Assembly (NCBI RefSeq): GCF_007923355.1
Contig: NZ_VOGO01000004.1
Span: forward strand, 248,001 to 312,000
DNA length: 64,000 bases
Direction of reading: 5' to 3'
Source: Falsiphaeobacter marinintestinus
GTDB taxonomy: Bacteria > Pseudomonadota > Alphaproteobacteria > Rhodobacterales > Rhodobacteraceae
Shown here: piece after piece, positions 16,071-24,541 of the stretch
Position numbering within the stretch: position 1 is the first letter of the stretch
Layout: every line of letters begins with the position of its first letter
Notes under the pieces: model-generated
The model's input: only the letters and a program-made list of their open reading frames with translations
What the model was told of the DNA's origin: nothing
The model's database searches: none
Program-made: the position numbers and the translations under genes

Positions 16071-17639
16071 ATGACCGTTTATGTTGGAGAAGTTGCCCGC
16101 GTCGATGCGCTGGGAAACGTGGATGTCGTCACGTTGGAAGTCAACGACCCCAATGATGATCGTTTCGAGTCTGAGGAAGCCGGGGCCGAATTTGTCGTCG
16201 ACGGCGTGTCTTTGGGCCCGGATGCGCCGGTCATTAGTTTTGGCAGCATCATGTTCCTTGAGCGAAACGGGTTAGACGACACCGCGCCAATGCTGCAATT
16301 TTCGGACGGCGTGTACGATTATTATGTGCTCTCGCAATTTCATGATCCGAACGAGGCCATTGTTCGATTGACCACGACGGTTGACGGCGTTCTGCCGCCG
16401 ACTTTCGGAGTCGACTACTTCCCGTACAGCTTTGTGCCTGAAGGGCAGATAGCCCGATATGGTGACGCGCTGAGGGTGGACATTGATGAGTTCGGCAACC
16501 CGATCAACCTGACCAATGTCACGTTCTTTGCTTATGATGACGACCGATTTGTGGAGTTCTCGTCTGAAACCGGGACAGCCCCCATCGGGAATGAGCCAAG
16601 CGTCTCAATCCCGCATTTCGACCTTGGATACTCGGATTTCGCAACGGGTGGCACGCATATGACGCTTGTCGATATCGAGTACCTGGACGCCGCGGGCGTT
16701 GTGGGAACCATGCGGGTTGTTCGTGTCGATGCGGAAAAACTCAACGAGCCAATCGCGTTTTACCTGCGCTCGGGGGGCGGCGTTGATCTGAGCGTTGTGG
16801 AGGAGGTGATATCTGAAACGGCTGTCGGGCTGAGCATCGAGGGGCGAACATGGGCACAGCTTGGGCTTTCGATGGAGAGTTATCGGCGCGAGGGCACGGA
16901 CACCTTCGACTTTATCGAAGGGACGTTTCAGCATGACCTGATCCTTGGCAAAGAGGGTGGCGACATGCTGTTCGGTTTGCGTGGCAATGACCGAATCCGT
17001 GGCGGGGCCAACGATGACCGGCTGTATGGCGGAATGGACGGGGACATCCTGCTGGGGGATCACGGAGAGGACATTCTGGTTGGCGGTCATGGCAACGACA
17101 CGCTGCGGGGCGGGATCGGCAATGATGAGTTGTTCGGCGGCAGTGAGGATGACACGCTGTTGGGCGAAACCGGCAGCGATGAGTTGTTCGGCGGGCGCGG
17201 CGACGATGAGTTGAGAGGCGGCCGTGGAGCCGATGATCTGCATGGCGAACAGGGCGATGACCAGTTGGGCGGCGGCGAAGGCGATGATGATCTGTTTGGC
17301 GGGCTGGGCAACGACACGATGACCGGAGGGCTGGGCGACGACTGGCTGCGCGGGCAGGCGGGTGACGACGTGCTGGACGGTGGCGACGGGGCCGATCTGC
17401 ATCTTGGCGGCGGCGGTGCGGATCTGTTCATCTTTTATGCCGATGGCGAAACGGACACGATTCTGGACTTTGAGGATGGGGTTGACCTGATCACCTTTGG
17501 CGCGCCGACCGCGTCGGTCACGATAACCGATGTGGAACCGGGACATGTCGAGATCGTCGCGGATGGTGACCTGCTTGTGGTGAAGGACAGTGACGGTACC
17601 CTGACTGCGGCCGACATCACTGCGGAGGACTTTCTGTAG
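16071..17639 (+). CDS. Large RTX calcium-binding secreted protein
   Basis: 522 residues from ATG 16071, which has GGGAGG at 16057-16062; a GTG at 16062 lies too close to that site. Residues 1-290 form a beta-rich region without a recognised domain. About eighteen consecutive nonapeptide RTX repeats follow at residues 293-455 (for example GGHGNDTLRGGIGNDELF), one of the cleaner arrays of this motif. The C-terminal 65 residues (DTILDFEDGVDLITF, GTLTAADITAEDFL) resemble a type I secretion signal and match the tail of the RTX protein at 13.5 kb. Role unknown; a surface or secreted Ca2+-folded protein is likely. Confidence 0.85.
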   Translation: MTVYVGEVARVDALGNVDVVTLEVNDPNDDRFESEEAGAEFVVDGVSLGPDAPVISFGSIMFLERNGLDDTAPMLQFSDGVYDYYVLSQFHDPNEAIVRLTTTVDGVLPPTFGVDYFPYSFVPEGQIARYGDALRVDIDEFGNPINLTNVTFFAYDDDRFVEFSSETGTAPIGNEPSVSIPHFDLGYSDFATGGTHMTLVDIEYLDAAGVVGTMRVVRVDAEKLNEPIAFYLRSGGGVDLSVVEEVISETAVGLSIEGRTWAQLGLSMESYRREGTDTFDFIEGTFQHDLILGKEGGDMLFGLRGNDRIRGGANDDRLYGGMDGDILLGDHGEDILVGGHGNDTLRGGIGNDELFGGSEDDTLLGETGSDELFGGRGDDELRGGRGADDLHGEQGDDQLGGGEGDDDLFGGLGNDTMTGGLGDDWLRGQAGDDVLDGGDGADLHLGGGGADLFIFYADGETDTILDFEDGVDLITFGAPTASVTITDVEPGHVEIVADGDLLVVKDSDGTLTAADITAEDFL

Positions 17640-17738
17640 ACGCCGACGCGTCGCGGCAAAGCGTGTTTGGCGAACGCCGCCCTGACCTTTTCAGGCTCGA
17701 AAATGAACCCGGAAATCGCTACGAACCGTCGCTTTTCT

Positions 17739-18299
17739 TTAGCGGTCGAGCAAGGCGGCGATAATCGCCTTGGCGCTGTCCGAATTCCACGTTGCGTCAC
17801 CGCGCAGGCGGGCGATTTCCAGGCCTTCGGGGTTCAGGATCACGGTGATGGGCAGGCCCAGAACGGCCATGTCGCGGGCGATGGCCTGTTTCGGGTCCTG
17901 GTGGCGGGGCAGGTTGGTGATGCCGGTATCGGCAAAGAACTTGCGGATGCCTGCCGGGTTGTTGCGACCCGTGGCGAGGGTCACGACCTCGAACCGGTCG
18001 CCGCCGAATTCGGTCTGCAACTCGGACAGCATCGGCATTTCCTTGCGGCAGGGCGCGCACCATGTGGCCCAGAAGTTCAGCAGGACGTATTTGCCCTGAT
18101 AATCTGCCAGCGTGCCCGTGCCTGCGTCATCGGCCAGAAAAAACTCTTTGTCCGAGACCGGTTTGGGGTCGCTGAGGAAGACCAGCTTCTTCATGTCGCC
18201 ATCGCGCAGCGCCTCGAGCGTTGCGGTGTCTGCGGCAAGAGCGGCATTTGCGCCCAGAGCAAGGGCCATATAAAGGATCAGCTGACGAACTAGGCGCAT
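17739..18299 (-). CDS. TlpA-like periplasmic thiol:disulfide oxidoreductase
   Basis: 186 residues. An N-terminal signal or anchor segment ([16 protein letters not shown]) is followed by a thioredoxin fold with active site WCAPC (C81, C84) in [19 protein letters not shown], and cis-Pro region LGLPITVI. Probably a periplasmic reductant of TlpA/ResA type, for cytochrome c maturation or a related role. The ATG at 18299 is chosen because of GAGGAA upstream. It is divergent from argH with only 19 bp between start codons, so the promoters of each must lie within the other gene. Confidence 0.85.
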   Translation of the reverse strand: MRLVRQLILYMALALGANAALAADTATLEALRDGDMKKLVFLSDPKPVSDKEFFLADDAGTGTLADYQGKYVLLNFWATWCAPCRKEMPMLSELQTEFGGDRFEVVTLATGRNNPAGIRKFFADTGITNLPRHQDPKQAIARDMAVLGLPITVILNPEGLEIARLRGDATWNSDSAKAIIAALLDR

Positions 18300-18318
18300 G
18301 TATTTCCTCGGGACTGAT

Positions 18319-19710
18319 ATGACTGACAAAACCTCGAACCAGATGTGGGGTGGCCGTTTTGCCGCCGGACCGGACGCGATCATGGAAGCAATTAATGCTT
18401 CTATCGGATTCGACAAGCGGATGGCGGCGCAGGATATTGCCGGGTCAAGGGCCCATGCGGCGATGTTGGCCGCAACAGGCGTGATCAGCGATAACGATGC
18501 GGACGCGATCAGGGAAGGCCTGCTCACGGTGTTGTCAGAGATCGAAAGCGGCGATTTCGTATTTTCGACCGCGTTGGAAGACATTCACATGAATGTCGAA
18601 GCGCGCCTGAAAGAGGTGATCGGTGAACCTGCCGGGCGTCTGCACACGGGGCGGTCGCGCAACGATCAGGTGGCGACCGATTTCAAATTGTGGGTGCGCG
18701 ACCAGTTCGATGCGGCGGAATCAGGGATTTTGGCGCTGATCAAGGCGCTGTTGGGTCAGGCCGAAGCGGGGGCCGATTGGGTGATGCCTGGCTTTACCCA
18801 TTTGCAGACCGCGCAGCCGGTGACATGGGGCCATCACATGATGGCTTATGTCGAAATGTTTGGCCGCGATCTTTCGCGCGTGCGCGATGCGCGGGCGCGG
18901 ATGAATGAATCGCCGCTTGGCGCGGCGGCATTGGCGGGGACGTCTTTCCCGATTGATCGTGAGATGACGGCGGCGGCGCTGGGCTTTGATCGCCCGGCCG
19001 CGAATTCGCTGGATGCGGTGTCAGACCGGGATTTTGCGCTGGAGTTTCTGTCATGCGCCTCAATCTGCGCGATGCACCTTTCGCGGTTCGCGGAAGAATT
19101 GGTGATCTGGTCGTCGGCGCAGTTCCGGTTTGTGCAATTGTCGGATCGGTTTTCGACCGGGTCATCCATCATGCCACAGAAGAAAAACCCGGATGCGGCT
19201 GAACTGATCCGCGCCAAGGTGGGCCGGATCTTTGGCGCGAATACCGCGTTGATGATGGTGATGAAGGGGCTTCCGCTGACCTATTCCAAGGACATGCAGG
19301 AAGACAAGGAACAGGTGTTTGACGCCGCTGATAACTGGATGCTGGCACTGGCTGCGATGGAGGGCATGGTCAAGGATATGACAGCCAATCAGGCCTCGCT
19401 GGCTGCGGCTGCCGGATCAGGGTTTTCCACGGCGACGGATCTGGCCGACTGGCTGGTGCGGGTGCTGGGGCTGCCGTTCCGCGATGCGCATCACATCACC
19501 GGCACGCTGGTGGCGCTGGCGGAAAGTCGCGGATGCGATTTGCCCGACCTGAGCCTTGCGGATATGACCGGAGTTCACGAGGGCATCACCGAAGATGTGT
19601 TTACCGTGCTGGGCGTCGAGAATTCTGTGAATTCACGAATGTCCTATGGTGGCACCGCGCCCGCGCAGGTGCGCGCTCAGGTGGCCCGCTGGACGGAGAT
19701 GCTGGGATGA
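18319..19710 (+). CDS. argH: Argininosuccinate lyase
   Basis: Last step of arginine biosynthesis: argininosuccinate to arginine plus fumarate. 463 residues with WGGRF at the N-terminus, [13 protein letters not shown], and the superfamily signature [12 protein letters not shown] from about residue 281, containing the catalytic serine. ATG 18319 matches the family N-terminus. It overlaps the following small lipoprotein gene (ATGA). Confidence 0.97.
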   Translation: MTDKTSNQMWGGRFAAGPDAIMEAINASIGFDKRMAAQDIAGSRAHAAMLAATGVISDNDADAIREGLLTVLSEIESGDFVFSTALEDIHMNVEARLKEVIGEPAGRLHTGRSRNDQVATDFKLWVRDQFDAAESGILALIKALLGQAEAGADWVMPGFTHLQTAQPVTWGHHMMAYVEMFGRDLSRVRDARARMNESPLGAAALAGTSFPIDREMTAAALGFDRPAANSLDAVSDRDFALEFLSCASICAMHLSRFAEELVIWSSAQFRFVQLSDRFSTGSSIMPQKKNPDAAELIRAKVGRIFGANTALMMVMKGLPLTYSKDMQEDKEQVFDAADNWMLALAAMEGMVKDMTANQASLAAAAGSGFSTATDLADWLVRVLGLPFRDAHHITGTLVALAESRGCDLPDLSLADMTGVHEGITEDVFTVLGVENSVNSRMSYGGTAPAQVRAQVARWTEMLG

Positions 19711-19847
19711 CACGAATTGTTGCTGCTGTGCTGACGTTTCTGGCGCTGGCCGCTTGCGGGGTGGATGGGGAACCCATTCCGCCCACGCAAAACGCCACGA
19801 CATGGCTGAGCCCGGTTGCAATAGAAGTGTCACCACTGGCCGAGTGA
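19707..19847 (+). CDS. LptM/YifL-like small lipoprotein
   Basis: 46 residues: a signal peptide with lipobox LAAC (Cys17), then GVDGEPIPP, which resembles the CG-x-x-G-x-P start of LptM (YifL), a lipoprotein that assists maturation of the LPS translocon. In many proteobacteria a lipoprotein of this kind sits immediately upstream of lysA (established to my knowledge). Here lysA lies 3.4 kb downstream with an unrelated block between. It overlaps argH by four bases. Confidence 0.7.
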   Translation: MTRIVAAVLTFLALAACGVDGEPIPPTQNATTWLSPVAIEVSPLAE

Positions 19848-20222
19848 TTATCCGGCCACCGGGTGGCCGCGATCCCGCAGGCATTCGATAAGAATATCCT
19901 TGCGGGTGTTGCGCATGTCGGCGGCTCCGAGTGCGGCCCCGGACGCAGCCCCGACCATTGCCCCTGCAATTGCGCCTTCGGCACTGTCGACCGTGTCATC
20001 GGCCAAACCAGCCAACGCACCTACTGTCGCGCCCAGAACGGCCTGTGTCTTGGTCTCGGGGTTCCAGATCCTTTGCGATTTGGCCAGCGCGCTGCAGTCA
20101 TTCAGATCCTGATCATAGCCGGGGCCGGGGACGGCGGACAAAACCGGTTGGTGTTGTGCCCCGGTGCCCGCGCAGGCACCGGTGAGGATCAGGGGCAGCA
20201 AGCAGAATGCAAGACGTTTCAT
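19848..20222 (-). CDS. Glycine-zipper lipoprotein
   Basis: 124 residues with lipobox-like LTGAC at the end of the signal peptide, so probably a lipoprotein. The middle (GATVGALAGLADD, then GAIAGAMVGAASGAALGAAD) is a glycine-zipper segment that can insert in or associate with membranes, followed by DILIECLRDRGH. Its stop codon directly abuts the stop of the convergent LptM-like gene. First gene of the block between argH-lptM and lysA. Confidence 0.7.
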   Translation of the reverse strand: MKRLAFCLLPLILTGACAGTGAQHQPVLSAVPGPGYDQDLNDCSALAKSQRIWNPETKTQAVLGATVGALAGLADDTVDSAEGAIAGAMVGAASGAALGAADMRNTRKDILIECLRDRGHPVAG

Positions 20223-20306
20223 TGTTAAGGTCCTTTTGGGAATAGCTGTTTCGGGACGGGGTCAGGGACCGCGCCGCAAAACCGTTTGAGGTCAGAGGCT
20301 TGGTGG

Positions 20307-20738
20307 TTAGAAATGGCCGAGGGCGCGATGCGCCAGAGCGATCACATACCCGGCGAGGATGACGTCGAGGATTTCGACCAGACCCAGCAGCAGCGGGATC
20401 GGGTCGGGCGAGGTCGGGAAGACATGGCCGAGGTCCAGCAGAACCACGAAGATGTATCCCCAGGCGCAGGCGATAACGCCCCACGCGGCGGTGCGATATC
20501 CGCGCAGCATGGCGATGGATGAGGCCACGGCCAGCACGCCCAAGGCGATCAGGAAGGCGTTGAACCCCCAGAAGACGGGGCCGCCAAGGGCGGTGAAATC
20601 GCGGGTCTCAACCGGGCCGCCGGGCACCAGCGTGACAAAGCTGGCCACCAGAACAAGCGTCAGTTTTGCCGCCGTGGACAATGGGGCGTTGGACGGATCG
20701 ATCCGCCCGTCTGCGAGGCGATATTCGGCTTGGGTCAT
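20307..20738 (-). CDS. Hypothetical four-helix membrane protein
   Basis: 143 residues from ATG 20738 (AGGGA upstream). Four hydrophobic helices are visible (LTLVLVASFVTLV, FWGFNAFLIALGVLAVASSI, AAWGVIACAWGYIFVVLL, LLGLVEILDVILAGYVIAL). No family recognised. It is divergent from the TetR gene across a region containing an ATGAC-N6-GTCAT palindrome, so it is a candidate TetR target. Confidence 0.65.
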   Translation of the reverse strand: MTQAEYRLADGRIDPSNAPLSTAAKLTLVLVASFVTLVPGGPVETRDFTALGGPVFWGFNAFLIALGVLAVASSIAMLRGYRTAAWGVIACAWGYIFVVLLDLGHVFPTSPDPIPLLLGLVEILDVILAGYVIALAHRALGHF

Positions 20739-20787
20739 GGGGTAGTCCCTTTTAGTGACTGATGGGTCATAAATGGGATGTCCTTTA

Positions 20788-20803
20788 ATGACCGTCAAGT
20801 CAT
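20788..20803. promoter_or_regulatory. Candidate TetR operator
   Basis: ATGAC-CGTCAA-GTCAT is an imperfect inverted repeat with A/T-rich flanks, midway between the divergent membrane protein (ATG 20738) and TetR (GTG 20861) genes. A further GGTCATAAA lies at 20765-20773. Position fits autoregulation plus control of the membrane protein. Confidence 0.45.
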
Positions 20804-20860
20804 AATAAGCTTGCGCCCGGTGTGCCGGCGCGTCACATTGCGCCAAACAGGAGGGCGCAC

Positions 20861-21481
20861 GTGCCAAAAATCGTCGACCGGGAAGAGATGCAGACCCGTA
20901 TTCTGGATGCGGCGGCAAGCTGTTTCATGACCCAGGGGTTCCACGTCACAAAGATGGATGACGTCGCCCGCGCGGCCCAAATGGCGAAGGGCACGTTGTA
21001 CCTGTATTTCAAGGGCAAGGACGAGTTGATGCTGGCGCTGCTGCGCCGGTACTTCGGGGAAATTCAGACCCGGATTGCACAGCTTCCGGCACCGCAGACG
21101 CTTGAGCAATTTCTGCATGGGGTGCGATTGTCGATGCCGACAGATGGGCAGGGCGCGACGTCGATGTTCTTTGACGTACTGGGGCCGGGGTTCCAGGACC
21201 CGCGTGCGGTTGAGGTCATCGGTGGGTTTTTCGACTGGCTGGGCGATATCTATGGCGATCAGTTCCGCGCTTTGGCGGACCGGGGTGAAGTGCGCCGCGA
21301 TCTGGACCCCGGGCAGGCAGGCCGTACGGTGGTGGCGATGCTGGACGGGCTGACGATCCACCTGGCGCTGTTCAATCCCGACCCGCAGGCATTTGCCGCG
21401 CGCCGCGATGCTGCTATCTCAATACTGGCGACCGGCCTTGGCCCGGCATCGCCAACCCAACCGATGAAAGAGACACCCTGA
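20861..21481 (+). CDS. TetR-family transcriptional regulator
   Basis: 206 residues from GTG 20861, preceded by AGGAGGG. The N-terminal helix-turn-helix (ILDAAASCFMTQGFHVTKMDDVA, split here as ILDAAASCF and VTKMDDVARAAQMAKGTLY) is typical, with LYLYFKGKDEL following. The C-terminal ligand domain is unassigned. Its TGA overlaps the ATG of the DUF2834 gene, so both are co-transcribed. Confidence 0.85.
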   Translation: MPKIVDREEMQTRILDAAASCFMTQGFHVTKMDDVARAAQMAKGTLYLYFKGKDELMLALLRRYFGEIQTRIAQLPAPQTLEQFLHGVRLSMPTDGQGATSMFFDVLGPGFQDPRAVEVIGGFFDWLGDIYGDQFRALADRGEVRRDLDPGQAGRTVVAMLDGLTIHLALFNPDPQAFAARRDAAISILATGLGPASPTQPMKETP

Positions 21482-21798
21482 TGTCCCCCTTGCGCATGAT
21501 TTATCTGGCCCTCGCCATCTGGGGCGCGATCCATCCGATGTATTACTTCATCCAGTGGTTTTCGGCCAATGGGGTGAACATGTCGTTAATGGTCGATGCG
21601 TGGCATGCCAATGCGGCCAGCAGCGGTCTGGTCTGGGATCTGACGATCTCGGCCATTGCGCTGACGGTGTTCGTGATTGCCGAGGTCGCGGTGCGCCGCA
21701 ACTGGATCGCACTGGTGGCGATCCCGGCAACGTTCTGCATCGGTGTCAGCTGCGGCTTGCCTCTGTATCTGTTTTTACGCACCCGCCCGGTTGTCTGA
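21481..21798 (+). CDS. DUF2834 membrane protein
   Basis: 105 residues with three hydrophobic helices, matching DUF2834 (WGAIHPMYYFIQWF, then DLTISAIALTVFVIAEV). The function is unknown. One-base overlap with the TetR stop. With the membrane protein at 20.3 kb it may form a small TetR-regulated membrane unit. Confidence 0.72.
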   Translation: MSPLRMIYLALAIWGAIHPMYYFIQWFSANGVNMSLMVDAWHANAASSGLVWDLTISAIALTVFVIAEVAVRRNWIALVAIPATFCIGVSCGLPLYLFLRTRPVV

Positions 21799-21897
21799 AC
21801 TTTTTTCAAATTAGAAACAATCCGGCCCAATTCTTGCCATTTTCGCCATTTACGACGGTCTCAAAAGCCACAAAATCGCTGTTTGAGGAGCCGAGAC

Positions 21898-23091
21898 ATG
21901 ACGATGACCGCAACACAGACCAAGGCCCTGGTGACCCCGCCCAAAGCGCCCGGTGCCGCCAAAGCCCCTGTCATTGTCGATGTCGCCCGCAAGTTCGGCG
22001 TCAGCCCGGTGCGCCAGCTTAAGGAAATGGTGCTGCTGTCACGCGGCACATCCAGACTGGCCACACATGAGTACTACTCGGCGGGCCTTTATGACCCGGC
22101 GCTGTCGATGGACGAAAAGCGGGCCTATGTCGGTGTCAATGGCAGTTATGATCTGAACGTGTTCATGTCGCCGACGAACCTGACCGGCGCGCGGTTCTTT
22201 GTGCAGGACAAGGTGGTCTATACGGCGCTGCTGAACGAGCTTGGCTTTCGCGCCACACGGACCCAGGCCGTGGCGCAGGCGGATCGGTTGTTCGGCAACA
22301 TCCCGTCGCTGGCCACCCCGCAAGAGATCCGGTCCTTCCTGCAAAACACTGCCGAATATCCGGTCTTTGCCAAGCCCGCGCGCGGCACAGGCAGCTTTGG
22401 TTCCGCCCTGCTCAGCGGTGTCGATGGCGATCAGCTGGTGCTGGGCAATGGTCGCACGGTCGATCTGGATGCGTTCTGCACCGAAATCCTGCAGGATTAC
22501 CCCGATGGCTTCCTGTTCCAATCTGCGCTGGTGCAGCATTCAGACCTCACTGACGTCGCCGGTCCCGCCATTGGGACCATCCGCGTGGTGACCGTGCGCG
22601 ACAGCGTGATGCCCCGGATGCTGTATTCGCTGTGGAAAATTCCGTCACCCAAAGCGATGTCGGACAATTTCTGGCAGGACGGTAGCATGATCGCTTCGAT
22701 TACCGAAGACGGCCGCCTTGGCCGCTGCCGCATCGGTACCGGCCTGAACGCCCGTCTGATCGACGAACATCCGGTCTCGGGTGTGAAATTCGCCGATGTC
22801 CGGGTGCCGTTCTTCGACCAGATCCCCGATATCGCCAGCCGCGCCCATGCGCTGTTCCCGGATTTCGGTGTGATCGGCTGGGACATCGCGATCACCCCCG
22901 AAGGCCCGACCATTATTGAGGCCAACGACAACCCGTTCCACGCGCTCTATCAACTGGCTTTCGGGCGCGGCATTCGCAACCCGGATTTCATGCCGGTGTT
23001 CGAAAACACCGCAGCGATCTCGCAAAAGATGTATGCCCGCAAGAAAGAGCTGTTCGAGGCCCGCAAGTCACAGAAAAAACAGAAGGCCTGA
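21898..23091 (+). CDS. Sugar-transfer-associated ATP-grasp protein
   Basis: 397 residues, ATG 21898 with GAGGAG upstream. It carries ATP-grasp features of the ATPgrasp_ST type (alpha-L-glutamate-ligase related): PVFAKPARGTGSFG as the nucleotide-binding loop, GTIRVVTV, and the Mg-binding end GWDIAITPEGPTIIEANDNP. Such enzymes ligate a carboxylate to an amine or thiol and are usually encoded in capsule or exopolysaccharide clusters. No such cluster is present here, so the substrate is open. The N-terminal 30 residues are Ala/Pro/Lys-rich. Stands alone between DUF2834 and lysA. Confidence 0.75.
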   Translation: MTMTATQTKALVTPPKAPGAAKAPVIVDVARKFGVSPVRQLKEMVLLSRGTSRLATHEYYSAGLYDPALSMDEKRAYVGVNGSYDLNVFMSPTNLTGARFFVQDKVVYTALLNELGFRATRTQAVAQADRLFGNIPSLATPQEIRSFLQNTAEYPVFAKPARGTGSFGSALLSGVDGDQLVLGNGRTVDLDAFCTEILQDYPDGFLFQSALVQHSDLTDVAGPAIGTIRVVTVRDSVMPRMLYSLWKIPSPKAMSDNFWQDGSMIASITEDGRLGRCRIGTGLNARLIDEHPVSGVKFADVRVPFFDQIPDIASRAHALFPDFGVIGWDIAITPEGPTIIEANDNPFHALYQLAFGRGIRNPDFMPVFENTAAISQKMYARKKELFEARKSQKKQKA

Positions 23092-23103
23092 GGTCTGCCT
23101 GCC

Positions 23104-23160
23104 ATTTCCTCTTGCTGAAAATATCCCGGGGGTGAATGCCCGCAGGGCAGAGGGGGCTGG
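23104..23160 (+). terminator. Intergenic terminator repeat after the ATP-grasp gene
   Basis: TTGCTGAAAATATCCCGGGGG followed by two GC hairpins (TGCCC-GCA-GGGCA and AGGGGGC-TG-GCCCCCT). It is the second of three related copies in the window (5.07 and 35.93 kb are the others), each at the 3' end of a gene in the same orientation. It has no T-tract. Confidence 0.5.
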
Positions 23161-23238
23161 CCCCCTTCGACCTTCTGACCGGATGCCGTCCCGCAATTTC
23201 CGTTGATCCGCGCCGCGCTTTCCCCTAAGCGCGCTTTC

Positions 23239-24504
23239 ATGGATCACTTTCTTTATCGCGACGGCGCCTTGTACGCCGAAGATGTGCCCGTGGCCGAGAT
23301 TGCGGCTGCGGTGGGCACTCCGTTCTATGTCTATTCCACAGCGACCCTGCTGCGCCATTTCCGTCTGTTCGACGAAGCGCTGGACGGGATGGACCATCTG
23401 GTCTGCTACGCGATGAAAGCCGCGTCCAATCAGGCGATTCTGAAAACGCTGGCGCAAGCGGGCGCGGGCATGGATGTGGTGTCCGAGGGCGAATATCGAC
23501 GCGCCCGCGCGGCGGGCGTGTCCGGCGACAAAATTGTCTTCTCGGGGGTTGGCAAGACCGCAGGCGAGATTCGCACCGCTCTGGTCGGCGGGGTTCGCCA
23601 GTTCAACGTCGAATCCGAGCCCGAGATGGAAGTGATCAACGCAGTTGCCGAGGAATTGGGCAAGGTCACCCCGATCACCATTCGGGTGAATCCGGATGTT
23701 GATGCCAAGACCCATGCCAAGATCGCGACGGGCAAGTCCGAGAACAAGTTCGGCATCCCGATTGCACGGGCGCGCGACGTCTATGCCCATGCCGCCACGT
23801 TGCCGGGCCTGAAGGTTATCGGCATCGATGTACATATCGGCAGCCAGCTGACTCAACTGGACCCGTTCGAGCAGGCCTATGTGAAAGTTGCCGAACTGAC
23901 CGAACAATTACGTGCGGATGGGCATGAGATCAGCCGGCTGGATCTGGGCGGCGGTTTGGGGATTCCCTATACCCGTTCGAACGACGCGCCGCCGCTGCCA
24001 ACCGACTATGGGGCTTTGGTGAAACGCACTTTGGGCCATCTGGGCTGCGAGATCGAAATCGAACCGGGGCGTCTGATCGCCGGGAATGCCGGGATCATGG
24101 TGTCCAAGGTCATCTATGTGAAGAACGGCGAGGGGCGCGATTTCCTGATCGTGGACGGCGCGATGAACGACCTTGTGCGTCCCGCCATGTACGAGGCGCA
24201 TCACGACATCATTCCGGTGATCGAACCTGACGTCGGTGTCGAAGAACAGCCCTATGACATCGTCGGTCCGGTCTGTGAAAGTGGCGATACGTTTGCCAAG
24301 CAACGCGATATGCCCCCCCTGGCCGCTGGCGATCTGATCGCGTTTCGCAGCGCCGGGGCCTATGGTGCTGTGATGTCCAGCGAATACAATTCGCGCCCGC
24401 TGATCCCCGAAGTTCTGGTGCATGGCGATCAATTCGCGGTTATCCGCCCACGCCCGACCTTTGACGAAATGATAAATCGCGATACCATACCTGAGTGGCT
24501 CTGA
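23239..24504 (+). CDS. lysA: Diaminopimelate decarboxylase
   Basis: PLP enzyme that decarboxylates meso-diaminopimelate to lysine, the last step of lysine synthesis. 421 residues: the PLP lysine K60 in CYAMKAASN, HIGSQL and GGGLGIPY in the phosphate-binding region, EPGRLI, and the active-site CESGDTF near the C-terminus. ATG 23239 matches the family N-terminus; the upstream sequence has no strong ribosome binding site. Followed by the TIGR02302 gene after 37 bp, the usual Rhodobacteraceae order. Confidence 0.96.
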   Translation: MDHFLYRDGALYAEDVPVAEIAAAVGTPFYVYSTATLLRHFRLFDEALDGMDHLVCYAMKAASNQAILKTLAQAGAGMDVVSEGEYRRARAAGVSGDKIVFSGVGKTAGEIRTALVGGVRQFNVESEPEMEVINAVAEELGKVTPITIRVNPDVDAKTHAKIATGKSENKFGIPIARARDVYAHAATLPGLKVIGIDVHIGSQLTQLDPFEQAYVKVAELTEQLRADGHEISRLDLGGGLGIPYTRSNDAPPLPTDYGALVKRTLGHLGCEIEIEPGRLIAGNAGIMVSKVIYVKNGEGRDFLIVDGAMNDLVRPAMYEAHHDIIPVIEPDVGVEEQPYDIVGPVCESGDTFAKQRDMPPLAAGDLIAFRSAGAYGAVMSSEYNSRPLIPEVLVHGDQFAVIRPRPTFDEMINRDTIPEWL

Positions 24505-24541
24505 CGCGATCCTGCGCGAGCCGATAGGAGCGCGCCGTTCG

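Noticed and set aside
16947-17436. Tandem short repeats resembling a CRISPR or satellite
   Set aside because: They are the degenerate 27-bp units that encode the RTX nonapeptides; no conserved repeat with unique spacers.
17640-17738. Possible gene in the gap between the second RTX gene and tlpA
   Set aside because: Short, without start and ribosome binding site pairs; contains only the convergent gene ends.
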